Part shown: in pieces, positions 7,934-16,599 of the stretch
How positions within the stretch are numbered: position 1 is the stretch's first letter
Layout: the number at the start of each line of letters is the position of its first letter
NCBI GenBank assembly: GCA_934561055.1
Contig: CAKTFN010000002.1
Coordinates: 62,001 to 126,000 of the forward strand
Length of the DNA stretch: 64,000 nt
Reading direction: 5' to 3'
Origin: an uncultured Eubacteriales bacterium
GTDB taxonomy: Bacteria > Bacillota > Clostridia > Oscillospirales > Acutalibacteraceae
Program-made: the position numbers and the translations under genes
The notes under the pieces: generated by a model
What the model saw: only the letters and a program-made list of their open reading frames with translations
Databases searched by the model: none
What the model was told of the DNA's origin: nothing

Positions 7934-9691
7934 ATGAAAAATCGAATTATTTCTTTGTTCATTGCACTTCTTATTGCTCTTTCGTGCGTAATTTCTGTCG
8001 GTGCGGCGGATTTTCCTTCCTTTGTTGTTGACTATACCAAAACACTTTCGCAAGATGAACTTCATGCCCTGAACGAGCTTTCAGACGTCTACTACAAAAA
8101 ATACAACACCGAAATTTCCTACGCTCTTTTTGAAGGAAACAATTCCGAAGAGATCATAACCCAATCCGAAAATCTTAAACCGGCAACGGACGCCGAAAAC
8201 CGAATCCTTCTTGCCGTGAACGACGATTACTGGTATGTTGTCTCTTCCGGAACAATCGGCGATTCGATTAATGACGATGTTGAGGAAACGTTTTTCAACG
8301 TTTCGGCCGGCAACGACCGCTACGACGGCATTCAATCCTACATAACCGAAGCAGGAAATTATGTTTCCGATTTTTTTGACGAACCGGAAACCGAAACAAC
8401 AAAAACAGAAACAACAACCGCCGTTTCTTCAGCGGACTCTTCTCTTAAAAATCTTCCGAAACCGTCAAACAGCATAAAAAAAGGCGACGGCTTCACCGGA
8501 AAATATCCGCACATAATGGACACGGCAAAGCTTCTTTCAAAAGAAGACGTTTCCTCTCTTGAAGAAAAGCTTTCAAAAATCAGCGAGCAACAAAAACTTG
8601 AAATTGTTGTTGTGACAACACAGGACAGCGAAGGCTTTGAAGTCTCCGATTATGCCGGACGGATTTTTTCAACTTGTGATTACGGTTACGGCGAAACAAA
8701 AGACGGTATTCTTCTCCTTCTCAGCATGAAAGAGCGGGATTGGTACATTGCGACCCACGGTTACGGAAAGACGGTTCTCTCCGATCGGCAGGTTGAATCC
8801 GTCGGGAAAAAAATAGTTCCCGCCCTTTCGGCAGGTAACTATGCAAACGCTTTTTCGTCTTTTGCCGACGAATGCAACAATTATGCAGAAAAAGCAACCG
8901 TTGTCTCCCTTAAAAATCTTCCGAAACCGTCAAACAGCATAAAAAAAGGCGACGGCTTCACCGGAAAATATCCGCACATAATGGACACGGCAAAGCTTCT
9001 TTCAAAAGAAGACGTTTCCTCTCTTGAAGAAAAGCTTTCAAAAATCAGCGAGCAACAAAAACTTGAAATTGTTGTTGTGACAACACAGGACAGCGAAGGC
9101 TTTGAAGTCTCCGATTATGCCGGACGGATTTTTTCAACTTGTGATTACGGTTACGGCGAAACAAAAGACGGTATTCTTCTCCTTCTCAGCATGAAAGAGC
9201 GGGATTGGTACATTGCGACCCACGGTTACGGAAAGACGGTTCTCTCCGATCGGCAGGTTGAATCCGTCGGGAAAAAAATAGTTCCCGCCCTTTCGGCAGG
9301 TAATTATGCAAACGCTTTTTCGTCCTTTGCCGACGAATGCAACAATTATATTGAAGCAGCCAAAAACGGTAACGCTGATTATGATTCGGACGGAAGTTAC
9401 TCACGCGCTCCGCTTCCGATTACCGCTCTTCCGATATGCTTCGGCATCGGCCTTATCATTGCACTTATCATTGTCGGAATTATGAAAAGAAAGCTCAAAA
9501 CCGCCGTCAGACAAAAGGAAGCAAACAACTATGTCAAAGACGGAAGCTTCCGGGTTACCGAATCCTACGATCAATTCCTTTACAGCAACGTTACCCAAAC
9601 AAGAATTTCAAGAGACGACAACGATTCTTACGACAGCGGAAGCAGCAGTTCTTCCGATTCATCGTTCGGCGGTGGCGGCGGAAAATTTTAA
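7934..9691 (+). CDS. ydjH: secreted/membrane TPM-domain protein with duplicated TPM domains (YdjH-like)
   Basis: 585 residues. Signal peptide (about 1-25), then three TPM-like domains: a divergent one (about 27-150) and two practically identical ones (about 171-317 and 326-472). A transmembrane helix (about 490-512) and a cytoplasmic Ser/Gly tail ending FGGGGGKF follow, the usual end of this family. The TPM (TLP18.3/Psb32/MOLO-1, UPF0603) fold is extracytoplasmic and used in membrane-protein repair or assembly. The usual family member has one TPM domain. The two identical copies come from a 465 bp in-frame tandem duplication (see repeat entry). The start is preceded by AGGAGGT; the gene is last of the SPFH / zinc-ribbon / TPM set. 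Confidence 0.9.
   Translation: MKNRIISLFIALLIALSCVISVGAADFPSFVVDYTKTLSQDELHALNELSDVYYKKYNTEISYALFEGNNSEEIITQSENLKPATDAENRILLAVNDDYWYVVSSGTIGDSINDDVEETFFNVSAGNDRYDGIQSYITEAGNYVSDFFDEPETETTKTETTTAVSSADSSLKNLPKPSNSIKKGDGFTGKYPHIMDTAKLLSKEDVSSLEEKLSKISEQQKLEIVVVTTQDSEGFEVSDYAGRIFSTCDYGYGETKDGILLLLSMKERDWYIATHGYGKTVLSDRQVESVGKKIVPALSAGNYANAFSSFADECNNYAEKATVVSLKNLPKPSNSIKKGDGFTGKYPHIMDTAKLLSKEDVSSLEEKLSKISEQQKLEIVVVTTQDSEGFEVSDYAGRIFSTCDYGYGETKDGILLLLSMKERDWYIATHGYGKTVLSDRQVESVGKKIVPALSAGNYANAFSSFADECNNYIEAAKNGNADYDSDGSYSRAPLPITALPICFGIGLIIALIIVGIMKRKLKTAVRQKEANNYVKDGSFRVTESYDQFLYSNVTQTRISRDDNDSYDSGSSSSSDSSFGGGGGKF
8444..9349 (+). repeat. in-frame 465 bp-period tandem duplication inside the TPM gene
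   Basis: Bases 8444-8884 and 8909-9349 (441 bp each) are the same except for two silent changes: AAC/AAT in the GNYANAF segment and TCT/TCC four to six codons later. A 24 bp unique spacer (8885-8908) separates them. Identity this high within one gene points to a very recent duplication or ongoing gene conversion. It could also be a place where short-read assembly collapses or expands. Confidence 0.97.
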
Positions 9692-9731
9692 GACCAAAGA
9701 GACTTCATAGGCATTTTTGATAAATTGAAAG

Positions 9732-9761
9732 CCGGAGTGCCGCTCACCCCCGGCGCTCCGG
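9732..9761. other. hairpin in the 250 bp gap after the TPM gene
   Basis: CCGGAG...CTCCGG with an inner GCCG/CGGC stem, without a T-run. The gap 9692-9942 has a weak reading frame on each strand, but none has a ribosome site. I see no gene there. Confidence 0.35.
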
Positions 9762-9942
9762 TGCAGACATTCCACGTCCCGTTAAGTTCCGTCAAAGAGA
9801 AATCGACAAAAAGCGGTTCCTTTGGGAGCAGTATCTTCTCACCGATATCATTCAGCCGAAATTCCTTGACCCCTTGGCATAAACCGCAGCAAAACAATCA
9901 CAAACCACGCAACACCAAAAAAGATTAAGGAGGAAAACCCAC

Positions 9943-11757
9943 ATGAAAAAGAACAAATTCCTGCTGTCTGTTCTCCCGGTACTCATTTTGCTTTTTGCTT
10001 TAACGCTCACCTCTTTGGCAGCTACCCCGTATTCTGCCGAAGAAAACACGGTCTATGTTTCAACCTACGCAGAGCTTAAAGCCGAGCTTGAGGATCTTAA
10101 CGCAACAGCCGACAGCAACAAGCTTGTTGTTCTCAAAAACAACATAAGCGTTACAAATCAAGATATTGACTACAACATTTCCATCAGCTATCCGGGAAGG
10201 CTCTTTCTTGACCTCAACGGATACAGTTTGAACGTTGACTCCAATCGCACCGACGCTCTTTTCAATATTCGCAAAGCCAAATCTCAGTCCGATTATCCGA
10301 AAACAACGTTCACGATTCTCAATTCAAAGACCAAGGTACAAAGCACGGTAACTTTACACAGCAATTATTACGCCTATAACGGCGAGTACATCAGCGCCGC
10401 AATTTTGAAATGCAACAACAGCCAAGCGAACATAAATATTTTCGGCTATGCGCAAATTAATTCAAGCGGCAACTTTACAACTCCGAACCTCGCCTTCAAA
10501 ATGAACGTCAACAAGAACAACACCTATACCGGCCGAGCTTTCTACATAATTAATGTCACCGACGCAAACGATATCTATATAAACGGTGCGCTTTTTGAAT
10601 TCGGTCCCGTAAAAGGAACACCCGTTTTCATCTTTAAAATCAATCGCGGTTCATTAACCACCATCACCGGTCAATCGCAATTCTACAGAAGCAGCAAGGA
10701 TGAATGCAACTCAAACGCAGTTGAAATAGTCCATCACAGCAGTTATTCAAAACAAAACATTCTCAGGCTCGGAAACTTAAATATCGAAAACAAAAACCAT
10801 GCCGGCACTCCGCTTTACATTAGCGGAGCCACTACCGGTCCCTGCGGTTCAAACGGCTACTGGTCAGACATTGTTCCCGCAGCGGCAAACCCGAGCTTAA
10901 ACGTCAACATTCTCCACGGCTTAACCGTCACTAATTTCAAAACTGTTCCGACCAAGAGTTTCGCCAGCACGGACAAAAGAACCAGAATCATCTCCAACTG
11001 CTGCTCGGTTTCCGGTTCCTTTACCGAACATTACATCTTCGGCTCAGTCAAAAAGTGCAACACCTGCCACGGTATCAAGGAAATAAAAGCCCACAATTAC
11101 ACTTCGCTTATAGACAGCGGAAAGATGGCAACCTGCACCGAAGGCGGAATTTCTCCGAAATATAAATGTTCCGATTCCGGCTGCAAATTTTATACCGGCG
11201 GAACAGCTCTCGCTCCCCTGGGTCACAGTATGACCAAAGGCGGCACCCTTTGCAACCGCTGCAAGAAACTTTTCAATCCCGCAAAGCTCAAGGTCGGAGC
11301 CAACGTGTACGACCCGATCGTTATGAACACCTTCACTCCGGAAAAGGACGGAATCTACACGTTCTTCACCACCCCGCCGCAAGGCTACAAATTCTATCGT
11401 TACGACATTTCACCGATAGTCGACGGAAAATACTGTCCCGAACAGTCTTTTGACCTTGGAACAAAAGTCGATCCCCTTGACGTTGAGTTGAAGGGCGGCG
11501 TCAGCTATGTTGTTTATTCCATCTGCTACGGAAGCCCGATTTCAAGCTATGTTTTGACAATAACCGAAAAGGACGTTTCGCATAACCCCGAAAAGCCCGA
11601 CAATCCGGGTGGCAACAGCCAAGGAAACCAGTCTGCAAACTGCTCCTGCGGCTGCCACAAAAAGGGCATCGTCAAATTCTTCTTTAAGATCGGCCTTTTC
11701 TTCCAGAAAATCTTTAAGAAGAATCAGGTCTGCAAATGCGGAGTATGGCACTATTAA
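9943..11757 (+). CDS. secreted beta-helix-like protein with Cys-rich, aromatic C-terminal motif
   Basis: 604 residues. Signal peptide MKKNKFLLSVLPVLILLF, then a long Asn/Ile/Thr-rich region (about 35-340) with regular ladders such as RLFLDLNGYSLNV, suggestive of a right-handed beta-helix. Next come a Cys-rich segment (KKCNTCHGIKEIKAHNYT, C..C pairs, about 365-445), a small beta domain and a low-complexity Pro/Asn linker. The last 38 residues start with CSCGCHKKG, pass through FFFKIGLFFQKIFKKN and end CKCGVWHY: an amphipathic aromatic/basic segment bracketed by cysteines. I regard this tail as a probable surface-retention or sorting element, by inference. AGGAGG precedes the ATG. A strong terminator follows. 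No catalytic motif is seen. Confidence 0.75.
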   Translation: MKKNKFLLSVLPVLILLFALTLTSLAATPYSAEENTVYVSTYAELKAELEDLNATADSNKLVVLKNNISVTNQDIDYNISISYPGRLFLDLNGYSLNVDSNRTDALFNIRKAKSQSDYPKTTFTILNSKTKVQSTVTLHSNYYAYNGEYISAAILKCNNSQANINIFGYAQINSSGNFTTPNLAFKMNVNKNNTYTGRAFYIINVTDANDIYINGALFEFGPVKGTPVFIFKINRGSLTTITGQSQFYRSSKDECNSNAVEIVHHSSYSKQNILRLGNLNIENKNHAGTPLYISGATTGPCGSNGYWSDIVPAAANPSLNVNILHGLTVTNFKTVPTKSFASTDKRTRIISNCCSVSGSFTEHYIFGSVKKCNTCHGIKEIKAHNYTSLIDSGKMATCTEGGISPKYKCSDSGCKFYTGGTALAPLGHSMTKGGTLCNRCKKLFNPAKLKVGANVYDPIVMNTFTPEKDGIYTFFTTPPQGYKFYRYDISPIVDGKYCPEQSFDLGTKVDPLDVELKGGVSYVVYSICYGSPISSYVLTITEKDVSHNPEKPDNPGGNSQGNQSANCSCGCHKKGIVKFFFKIGLFFQKIFKKNQVCKCGVWHY

Positions 11758-11786
11758 TGCAAATAACCACAACTGAATAACCGACA

Positions 11787-11834
11787 CAGCCGCAAAATGG
11801 GGATGGGTTCTCTGTTTTGCGGCTGATTTTTTTT
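11787..11834 (+). terminator. intrinsic terminator of the secreted beta-helix gene
   Basis: CAGCCGCAAAA pairs with TTTTGCGGCTG, followed by ATTTTTTTTGC. Beyond it, 11835-12090 contains nothing I can assign. Confidence 0.9.
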
Positions 11835-12091
11835 GCAAAGCAGAAATTTTTTTCAAAGGCTGTTATAAACCGTGAATTGCGGCTAACGCTCCGAATCAAA
11901 AACGGTCAGCTGATTTTCCTTTCAATTCACTTCAACGGCTTAAATCTTTAATGCTTTACTGGGATTAACCCCTTTCTATTTTGTCAGGACATAAATGAAA
12001 GGTCTCTGCCTTTCGGCGAAAGAATGAATATTGAAGCTCAGCTTTTTTGAGTATTTCAAAAAACTGTCTTTTTCGCTTAATCACCAGTCCA

Positions 12092-12142
12092 AAATAAAAA
12101 ACGTGAGCCGAAGGAACTTTTGAGGTTCTTCGGTTCACGTTT
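12092..12142 (-). terminator. terminator of the CHAP/lectin gene
   Basis: The arms GTGAGCCGAAGGAAC and GTTCTTCGGTTCAC form a long hairpin. On the minus strand it runs into TTTTTTATTTT, directly downstream of the 12177 stop. Confidence 0.85.
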
Positions 12143-12176
12143 CAGATTGTTATCAATGCCTAAATTGAATTTTCAA

Positions 12177-15100
12177 TTATCCTTTAGCAATATTGCTGTA
12201 TCCCGATTTCAGGGTCTTTCCGGAAATTTTTCCGGTTGCAACAACTTTGAAGTAGTAGGTTTTTCCGGCAGACGCCTTTCTCGCCGTGTATCTGTTTCCG
12301 GCAACGGTTTTAAGCTTTTTATATGTGCCGTTTTTATTGGTGCTGTAATAAATTGTATAGCTGCTTGCTCCGCTGACTTTTCTCCAACTGAGACCGACGG
12401 TTTTCGTTCCCGATTTTGCTTTAAGAACCGGTGCCGCCGGGTTTGTTCCGACGTTCAGCGTCTGTGAGTAAGTACTGTTGAGGCTTCTGTCTTTTCCGAC
12501 AGAAATAACTTTAAAACGATATGCTCTTCCGGCAGCGAGCTTTTTAATCGTTGCAGCGTTACTTTTTACAAAAGCAACTTTTTCATACTTCTTTGTTTTG
12601 GAATTAAACAAATACACGTCATAACCGACCGCACCGGGAACATTGCTCCAAGTGAGGGTGACATATGACGCTCTCTGTCTTGTTGCTTTGAGCGATGTCG
12701 GAGCATTCAAAATGATTTTATATGTCAGTTTATGTATTCCGGAGTAGTTACCCTTAAAATTGACTGTCGCAGTATATGTTTCCGGCTTCTGACAACCGGA
12801 CGGATATGTAACCGTATAATCCGTTCCGTTTTTAAGCTCTTTTCCGGCCGAGTTTTTAACAATTACGGCAGGTTTCTGAACCTTTCCGTTGTATGTGTAT
12901 GCTGCTTTTGAAAAAGCGATTTTTGCAATGCGGCCGATTTGCGAAGAAGTAGCCGTTTCTCCGCAAAGGGTACATTTTTGAACTTTCTTTCCGTTTGATG
13001 AAAGTGTTGCCGGAGAAACAATGGTGACAATTTTATGTCCGACGGGAGCGAGTTCCTCTTCGCTGAGCTTTTTTTCACAGATATTGCAAACGATCATGAT
13101 TGAGCCCGATTTTGTGCAAGTCGGATTAACCGTAACCTCTTTCGTGTCGGTATGTTTGCAACCTTCGGTTTTCAAAACCGTATGACACACGGTACATTCG
13201 GTGTGCCTTGCTCCGTCTGCGTCGGAAATCCAATCGCTTTCGATGTGTCCCAAAGCGGGAACAACAATCTGTTCGGTAATAATCTTTCCGCAAGCCGAAC
13301 AATGCTGACCTTCTGTGAGTCCGGTTTCCGTGCATGTCGGGGAAACAGCCGAATCTTTAACAACAGTCTTATGTTCATTTGGGTTTATTGAACCATATGT
13401 AGCATTGCAACGAGTGCAAACCGCTTTTTCAACGCAGTTCGCCGAACCGCCGGTATGTCCGAGAGCGGGAATAACAGTTTGTACAGTGATGTTCTTTCCG
13501 CAAGATGAACAATGCCGACCTTCTGTGAGTCCGGTCTTTGTACAAGTCGGAGCAACCGCCGAATCTTTAACAACATTCTTATGTTCATTTGAGTTTACCG
13601 AGCCATATACAGCATTACAACGAGTGCAAACCGCTTTTTCAACGCAGTTCGCCGAACCGCCGGTATGTCCGAGAGCGGGAATTTCTTTGGAATCAACTAA
13701 AATTTTTCCGCAATCAACACACTTTTTTCCCGCCGTTGAACCAGACTGTGTGCAAGTGGGAGCAACATAGCCGAATTCAATTAAATCATGTTCGTGTTCA
13801 TATTCAACAACAAAGCCTTCGACAAGTTGGTCGTTATTATTAAAATCATTCCATTCATTTGACACATACAGTCCTAAATAATTTTCTTCACCATAGTCGT
13901 TTGGCTCACCGTAAGACCAATTAGTATAACTCCAGCTTTCGCCCGTCACCCATTTCCAGATGCCTTCGGATTCTGAATCGGTAGCACCGAGCCAACAGAA
14001 GCCAATTTCATTATTACTTGCAATAGCATCTTGTTCTCCTTGCGAAGTTATCGTTGCCAAATGTCCGCCATTTGCTTTTGCAATGCTGTTTGCATTGCCC
14101 CAACTTGTCACGCCGGAATAGAATTCATATTTATTTCCGTTATATGTAAACGATTTTTTCAAAACAGGACTTGAAATTTGCGGCTCAACGTTTACATTTG
14201 AATTAACCGTTCCGCTAAATTCCGTGCTTCCGTTTACAACATAATCTCCGGTTGTCCTAATGTCATTTACAGTATATGTTGTTCCTTTGGTGTGGCTCGC
14301 ACAATAATCAACAACATCATTGGCAACAAGAGAACCGTTTATGTACACATCAAAAGTCACATTGGAAAAACCGGATTTATATTCCATTCCGTTCACAAAT
14401 GTATTAACATCAAGTGAGTATGTTTCGCTAACATTTATTTCAATCCAATTACCGACAGACTCACCAGCAGAGTTACCCGATACAACTGTTATTCTGTATT
14501 TTCCGGGGCTATTAAAAGAAATCTGTCTTGAAAAGCCGGAACATCTTTCTGCAATTTCCTGTTTTGTTGAGCTCCAACAACTTACCCAGTAATATGTTGC
14601 GTTTGCACAAGAAGACCAAGTCAGTGTTGCCACCTCACCAACATTAAGTTGCGTTTTGCTGACACTAACATTTGGTGCACTCGGTTTGGACACATCCCCG
14701 TCAACGACATAAATGTAGCCCTGAAATCCGGAAGTATATGAATATGGATTTTTATTTGTCTGATATCTGAATTTTTTTGCCGGATTGCTTCTGCCGCTCC
14801 AATTTGATTCGGAAAAATTTATTGTTCCGTTACTGTTAACGCTTTCCACAAACGCAACATGACCGGACCAACATGCAATTGATCCTGCTTTTGGAGTTGA
14901 ACCATACGGATAAAAATTGTTTGATTTATTATATCCGTACCATTTACCCGCATTTCCTGTTGATAACTTCGGGTATTTTCCGGTCACCTCCCACGCTCTT
15001 CCAAATGCATAACAAGTGCAATTCGGGAGACCGTAGCCACTTTTATAGAAGGGATTGTTTGCATAATAATAGGCATTATCGGTTGTTGGCATTGTCGTTC

Positions 15101-15242
15101 TCGCCGAAAAAGCCTCCGCCTTCATTGAACTCATACCTGATAAATCAACCCCGACAATTCCGGCAAGCGGTACAGACGTAATTGCCATAAGTACAACCAT
15201 CAGACAAGAAAGCACTCGTTTTAATCCGTTTTTTGCATCCAT
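12177..15242 (-). CDS. large secreted CHAP hydrolase with C-type lectin, Cys-rich repeats and Fn3 domains
   Basis: 1021 residues. In order: signal peptide (about 1-45); CHAP domain (about 60-180) with catalytic Cys in LPNCTCYAFGRAW and His in SGHVAFVES; Ig-like domain (about 185-275); small beta domain; C-type lectin-like fold (about 360-485) with WLGATD, the calcium/sugar motif EPN (GEPNDYGEENYL) and WNDF. Then Cys-rich CxxCGK repeats (about 488-735), of which two 70-residue units starting HTGGSANCVEKAVCTRC are nearly identical; an MBG-like bacterial Ig domain (about 745-805); and two Fn3 domains (about 815-1020). CHAP enzymes cleave peptidoglycan peptide bonds; the lectin part suggests glycan targeting. 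The start has AAGGAG and a TTGATG/TATAAT promoter. No LPXTG or SLH anchor is seen. Confidence 0.88.
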   Translation of the reverse strand: MDAKNGLKRVLSCLMVVLMAITSVPLAGIVGVDLSGMSSMKAEAFSARTTMPTTDNAYYYANNPFYKSGYGLPNCTCYAFGRAWEVTGKYPKLSTGNAGKWYGYNKSNNFYPYGSTPKAGSIACWSGHVAFVESVNSNGTINFSESNWSGRSNPAKKFRYQTNKNPYSYTSGFQGYIYVVDGDVSKPSAPNVSVSKTQLNVGEVATLTWSSCANATYYWVSCWSSTKQEIAERCSGFSRQISFNSPGKYRITVVSGNSAGESVGNWIEINVSETYSLDVNTFVNGMEYKSGFSNVTFDVYINGSLVANDVVDYCASHTKGTTYTVNDIRTTGDYVVNGSTEFSGTVNSNVNVEPQISSPVLKKSFTYNGNKYEFYSGVTSWGNANSIAKANGGHLATITSQGEQDAIASNNEIGFCWLGATDSESEGIWKWVTGESWSYTNWSYGEPNDYGEENYLGLYVSNEWNDFNNNDQLVEGFVVEYEHEHDLIEFGYVAPTCTQSGSTAGKKCVDCGKILVDSKEIPALGHTGGSANCVEKAVCTRCNAVYGSVNSNEHKNVVKDSAVAPTCTKTGLTEGRHCSSCGKNITVQTVIPALGHTGGSANCVEKAVCTRCNATYGSINPNEHKTVVKDSAVSPTCTETGLTEGQHCSACGKIITEQIVVPALGHIESDWISDADGARHTECTVCHTVLKTEGCKHTDTKEVTVNPTCTKSGSIMIVCNICEKKLSEEELAPVGHKIVTIVSPATLSSNGKKVQKCTLCGETATSSQIGRIAKIAFSKAAYTYNGKVQKPAVIVKNSAGKELKNGTDYTVTYPSGCQKPETYTATVNFKGNYSGIHKLTYKIILNAPTSLKATRQRASYVTLTWSNVPGAVGYDVYLFNSKTKKYEKVAFVKSNAATIKKLAAGRAYRFKVISVGKDRSLNSTYSQTLNVGTNPAAPVLKAKSGTKTVGLSWRKVSGASSYTIYYSTNKNGTYKKLKTVAGNRYTARKASAGKTYYFKVVATGKISGKTLKSGYSNIAKG
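13248..13667 (-). repeat. two 210 bp tandem units coding Cys-rich repeats
   Basis: Units 13458-13667 and 13248-13457 encode two 70-residue blocks that begin HTGGSANCVEKAVCTRCNA and differ at only about a dozen residues. They lie inside the CHAP/lectin gene. Each has the pattern C..C..C plus a CxxCGK zinc-ribbon-like knuckle. Confidence 0.85.
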
Positions 15243-15291
15243 TTTTTACGTTCTCCTTTTTCTTTTCATTTTAGGATAGTCCATGAAAAGA

Positions 15292-15321
15292 ATTATAACA
15301 TCTTTTATAAAAAGACATCAA
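15292..15321 (-). promoter_or_regulatory. promoter of the CHAP/lectin gene
   Basis: Minus-strand TTGATG (15316-15321) and TATAAT (15292-15297), 18 bp apart. The rest of 15322-15491 is free of recognisable features. Confidence 0.6.
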
Positions 15322-15491
15322 CCTAACAGAAACAAACGGTAGTCAAACGGAAACGAACGGCGTTGCAAGCGCGGCATATTTATCCGGAAGCTGATGACCG
15401 AGTTTAGTATGTATCGGTTATTCATTACAAATCGCACCATACATTTCTGCCTTCCGAAAACTCGGTTGAAGCCGTGTTAATCAAAAGGCCT

Positions 15492-15538
15492 CACAAAAAC
15501 CATGGACACATCACGCGGCAAAACCGCATGATGTGTCC
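15492..15538 (-). terminator. terminator of the NifU-like/GGGtGRT operon
   Basis: GGACACATCACGCGG and CCGCATGATGTGTCC pair with a single wobble around CAAAA. On the minus strand the stem is followed by ATGGTTTTTG. It lies 48 bases beyond the GGGtGRT stop. Confidence 0.75.
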
Positions 15539-15586
15539 ACTTAATTTTATTCGCTTTTTTGACGTGTAAAAGAGCTAAAAACCCTC

Positions 15587-16585
15587 TTATTTCATAGCCT
15601 CTTCAACCGCAACGGCGCACGCAACGGTTGCACCAACCATCGGGTTGTTACCCATGCCGATAAGTCCCATCATTTCAACGTGAGCCGGAACGGAGGAAGA
15701 ACCTGCGAACTGAGCGTCGGAGTGCATTCTGCCCATGGTGTCGGTCATGCCGTATGAGGACGGGCCGGCTGCCATGTTGTCCGGATGAAGAGTACGGCCT
15801 GTTCCGCCGCCGGAAGCAACCGAGAAGTACTTCACGCCGTTTTCAACGCACCACTTTTTGTAGGTACCTGCAACGGGATGCTGGAAGCGGGTCGGGTTGG
15901 TTGAGTTACCGGTGATTGAAACGCCGACCTTTTCAAGCTTCATGATTGCAACGCCTTCGGGAACGTTGTCTGCGCCGTAGCACTTAACCTTTGCTCTGTC
16001 GCCGGTTGAGTATGCCTTTTCTTCAACAACCTTTACGGTTTCGCTGTAGGGATCGAACTCGGTCTTGCAATATGTGAAGCCGTTGATTCTTGAGATGATC
16101 ATTGCAGCGTCCTTGCCGAGACCGTTGAGAATAACGCGAAGCGGCTTAACTCTTACTTTGTTTGCGTTGAGGGCAATTTTGATTGCGCCTTCTGCTGCGG
16201 CAAAGCTTTCGTGACCTGCAAGGAAGCAGAAGCATTCGGTTTCTTCCGAAAGGAGCATTTTTCCGAGGTTACCGTGGCCGAGACCAACCTTACGGTTGTC
16301 CGCAACGGAACCGGGAATGCAGAAAGACTGAAGTCCTTCACCGATTGCGGCTGCTGCGTCGGCAGCCTTTACGCAACCCTTTTTGAGAGCGATTGCACAG
16401 CCGACGGTGTATGCCCAAACAGCGTTTTCAAAACAGATGGGCTGAGTGCCTCTTACGATTTTGTCAACGTCAATGCCTTTTTCAAGGGTGATGTCCTTGC
16501 ACTCTTCGATGGAGTTGATTCCGTATTCTTTAAGGACGCCGAGAATTTTATCTGAACGTCTTTCATAGTTTTCAAATAATGCCAT
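15587..16585 (-). CDS. GGGtGRT family protein
   Basis: 332 residues. The diagnostic string SGGGTGRTLHPDN is present at about residues 264-276, together with long conserved glycine-rich stretches (LGHGNLGKMLLSEE, GMGNNPMVGA), giving the GGGtGRT family (length fits). Biochemical function is not established to my knowledge. The family is typically encoded beside a NifU-like scaffold protein in anaerobes, as here: the partner ends 14 bases upstream and GGAGGT lies in that gap. Several cysteines (CFCFLAGHES region) are compatible with metal or Fe-S binding, which is inference. Soluble; no signal peptide. Confidence 0.9.
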   Translation of the reverse strand: MALFENYERRSDKILGVLKEYGINSIEECKDITLEKGIDVDKIVRGTQPICFENAVWAYTVGCAIALKKGCVKAADAAAAIGEGLQSFCIPGSVADNRKVGLGHGNLGKMLLSEETECFCFLAGHESFAAAEGAIKIALNANKVRVKPLRVILNGLGKDAAMIISRINGFTYCKTEFDPYSETVKVVEEKAYSTGDRAKVKCYGADNVPEGVAIMKLEKVGVSITGNSTNPTRFQHPVAGTYKKWCVENGVKYFSVASGGGTGRTLHPDNMAAGPSSYGMTDTMGRMHSDAQFAGSSSVPAHVEMMGLIGMGNNPMVGATVACAVAVEEAMK

Positions 16586-16599
16586 TGTTCTCTACCTCC

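Noticed and set aside
8444..9349. Insertion sequence or phage remnant causing the repeat
   Set aside because: The duplicated DNA is ordinary in-frame TPM coding sequence without inverted ends or transposase.
9688..9928. Reading frames of 67-69 codons on both strands after the TPM gene
   Set aside because: Neither has a ribosome site, and the plus frame begins at a TTG without context. Composition (Ser/Pro-rich) looks non-coding. Kept only as a hairpin-bearing gap.
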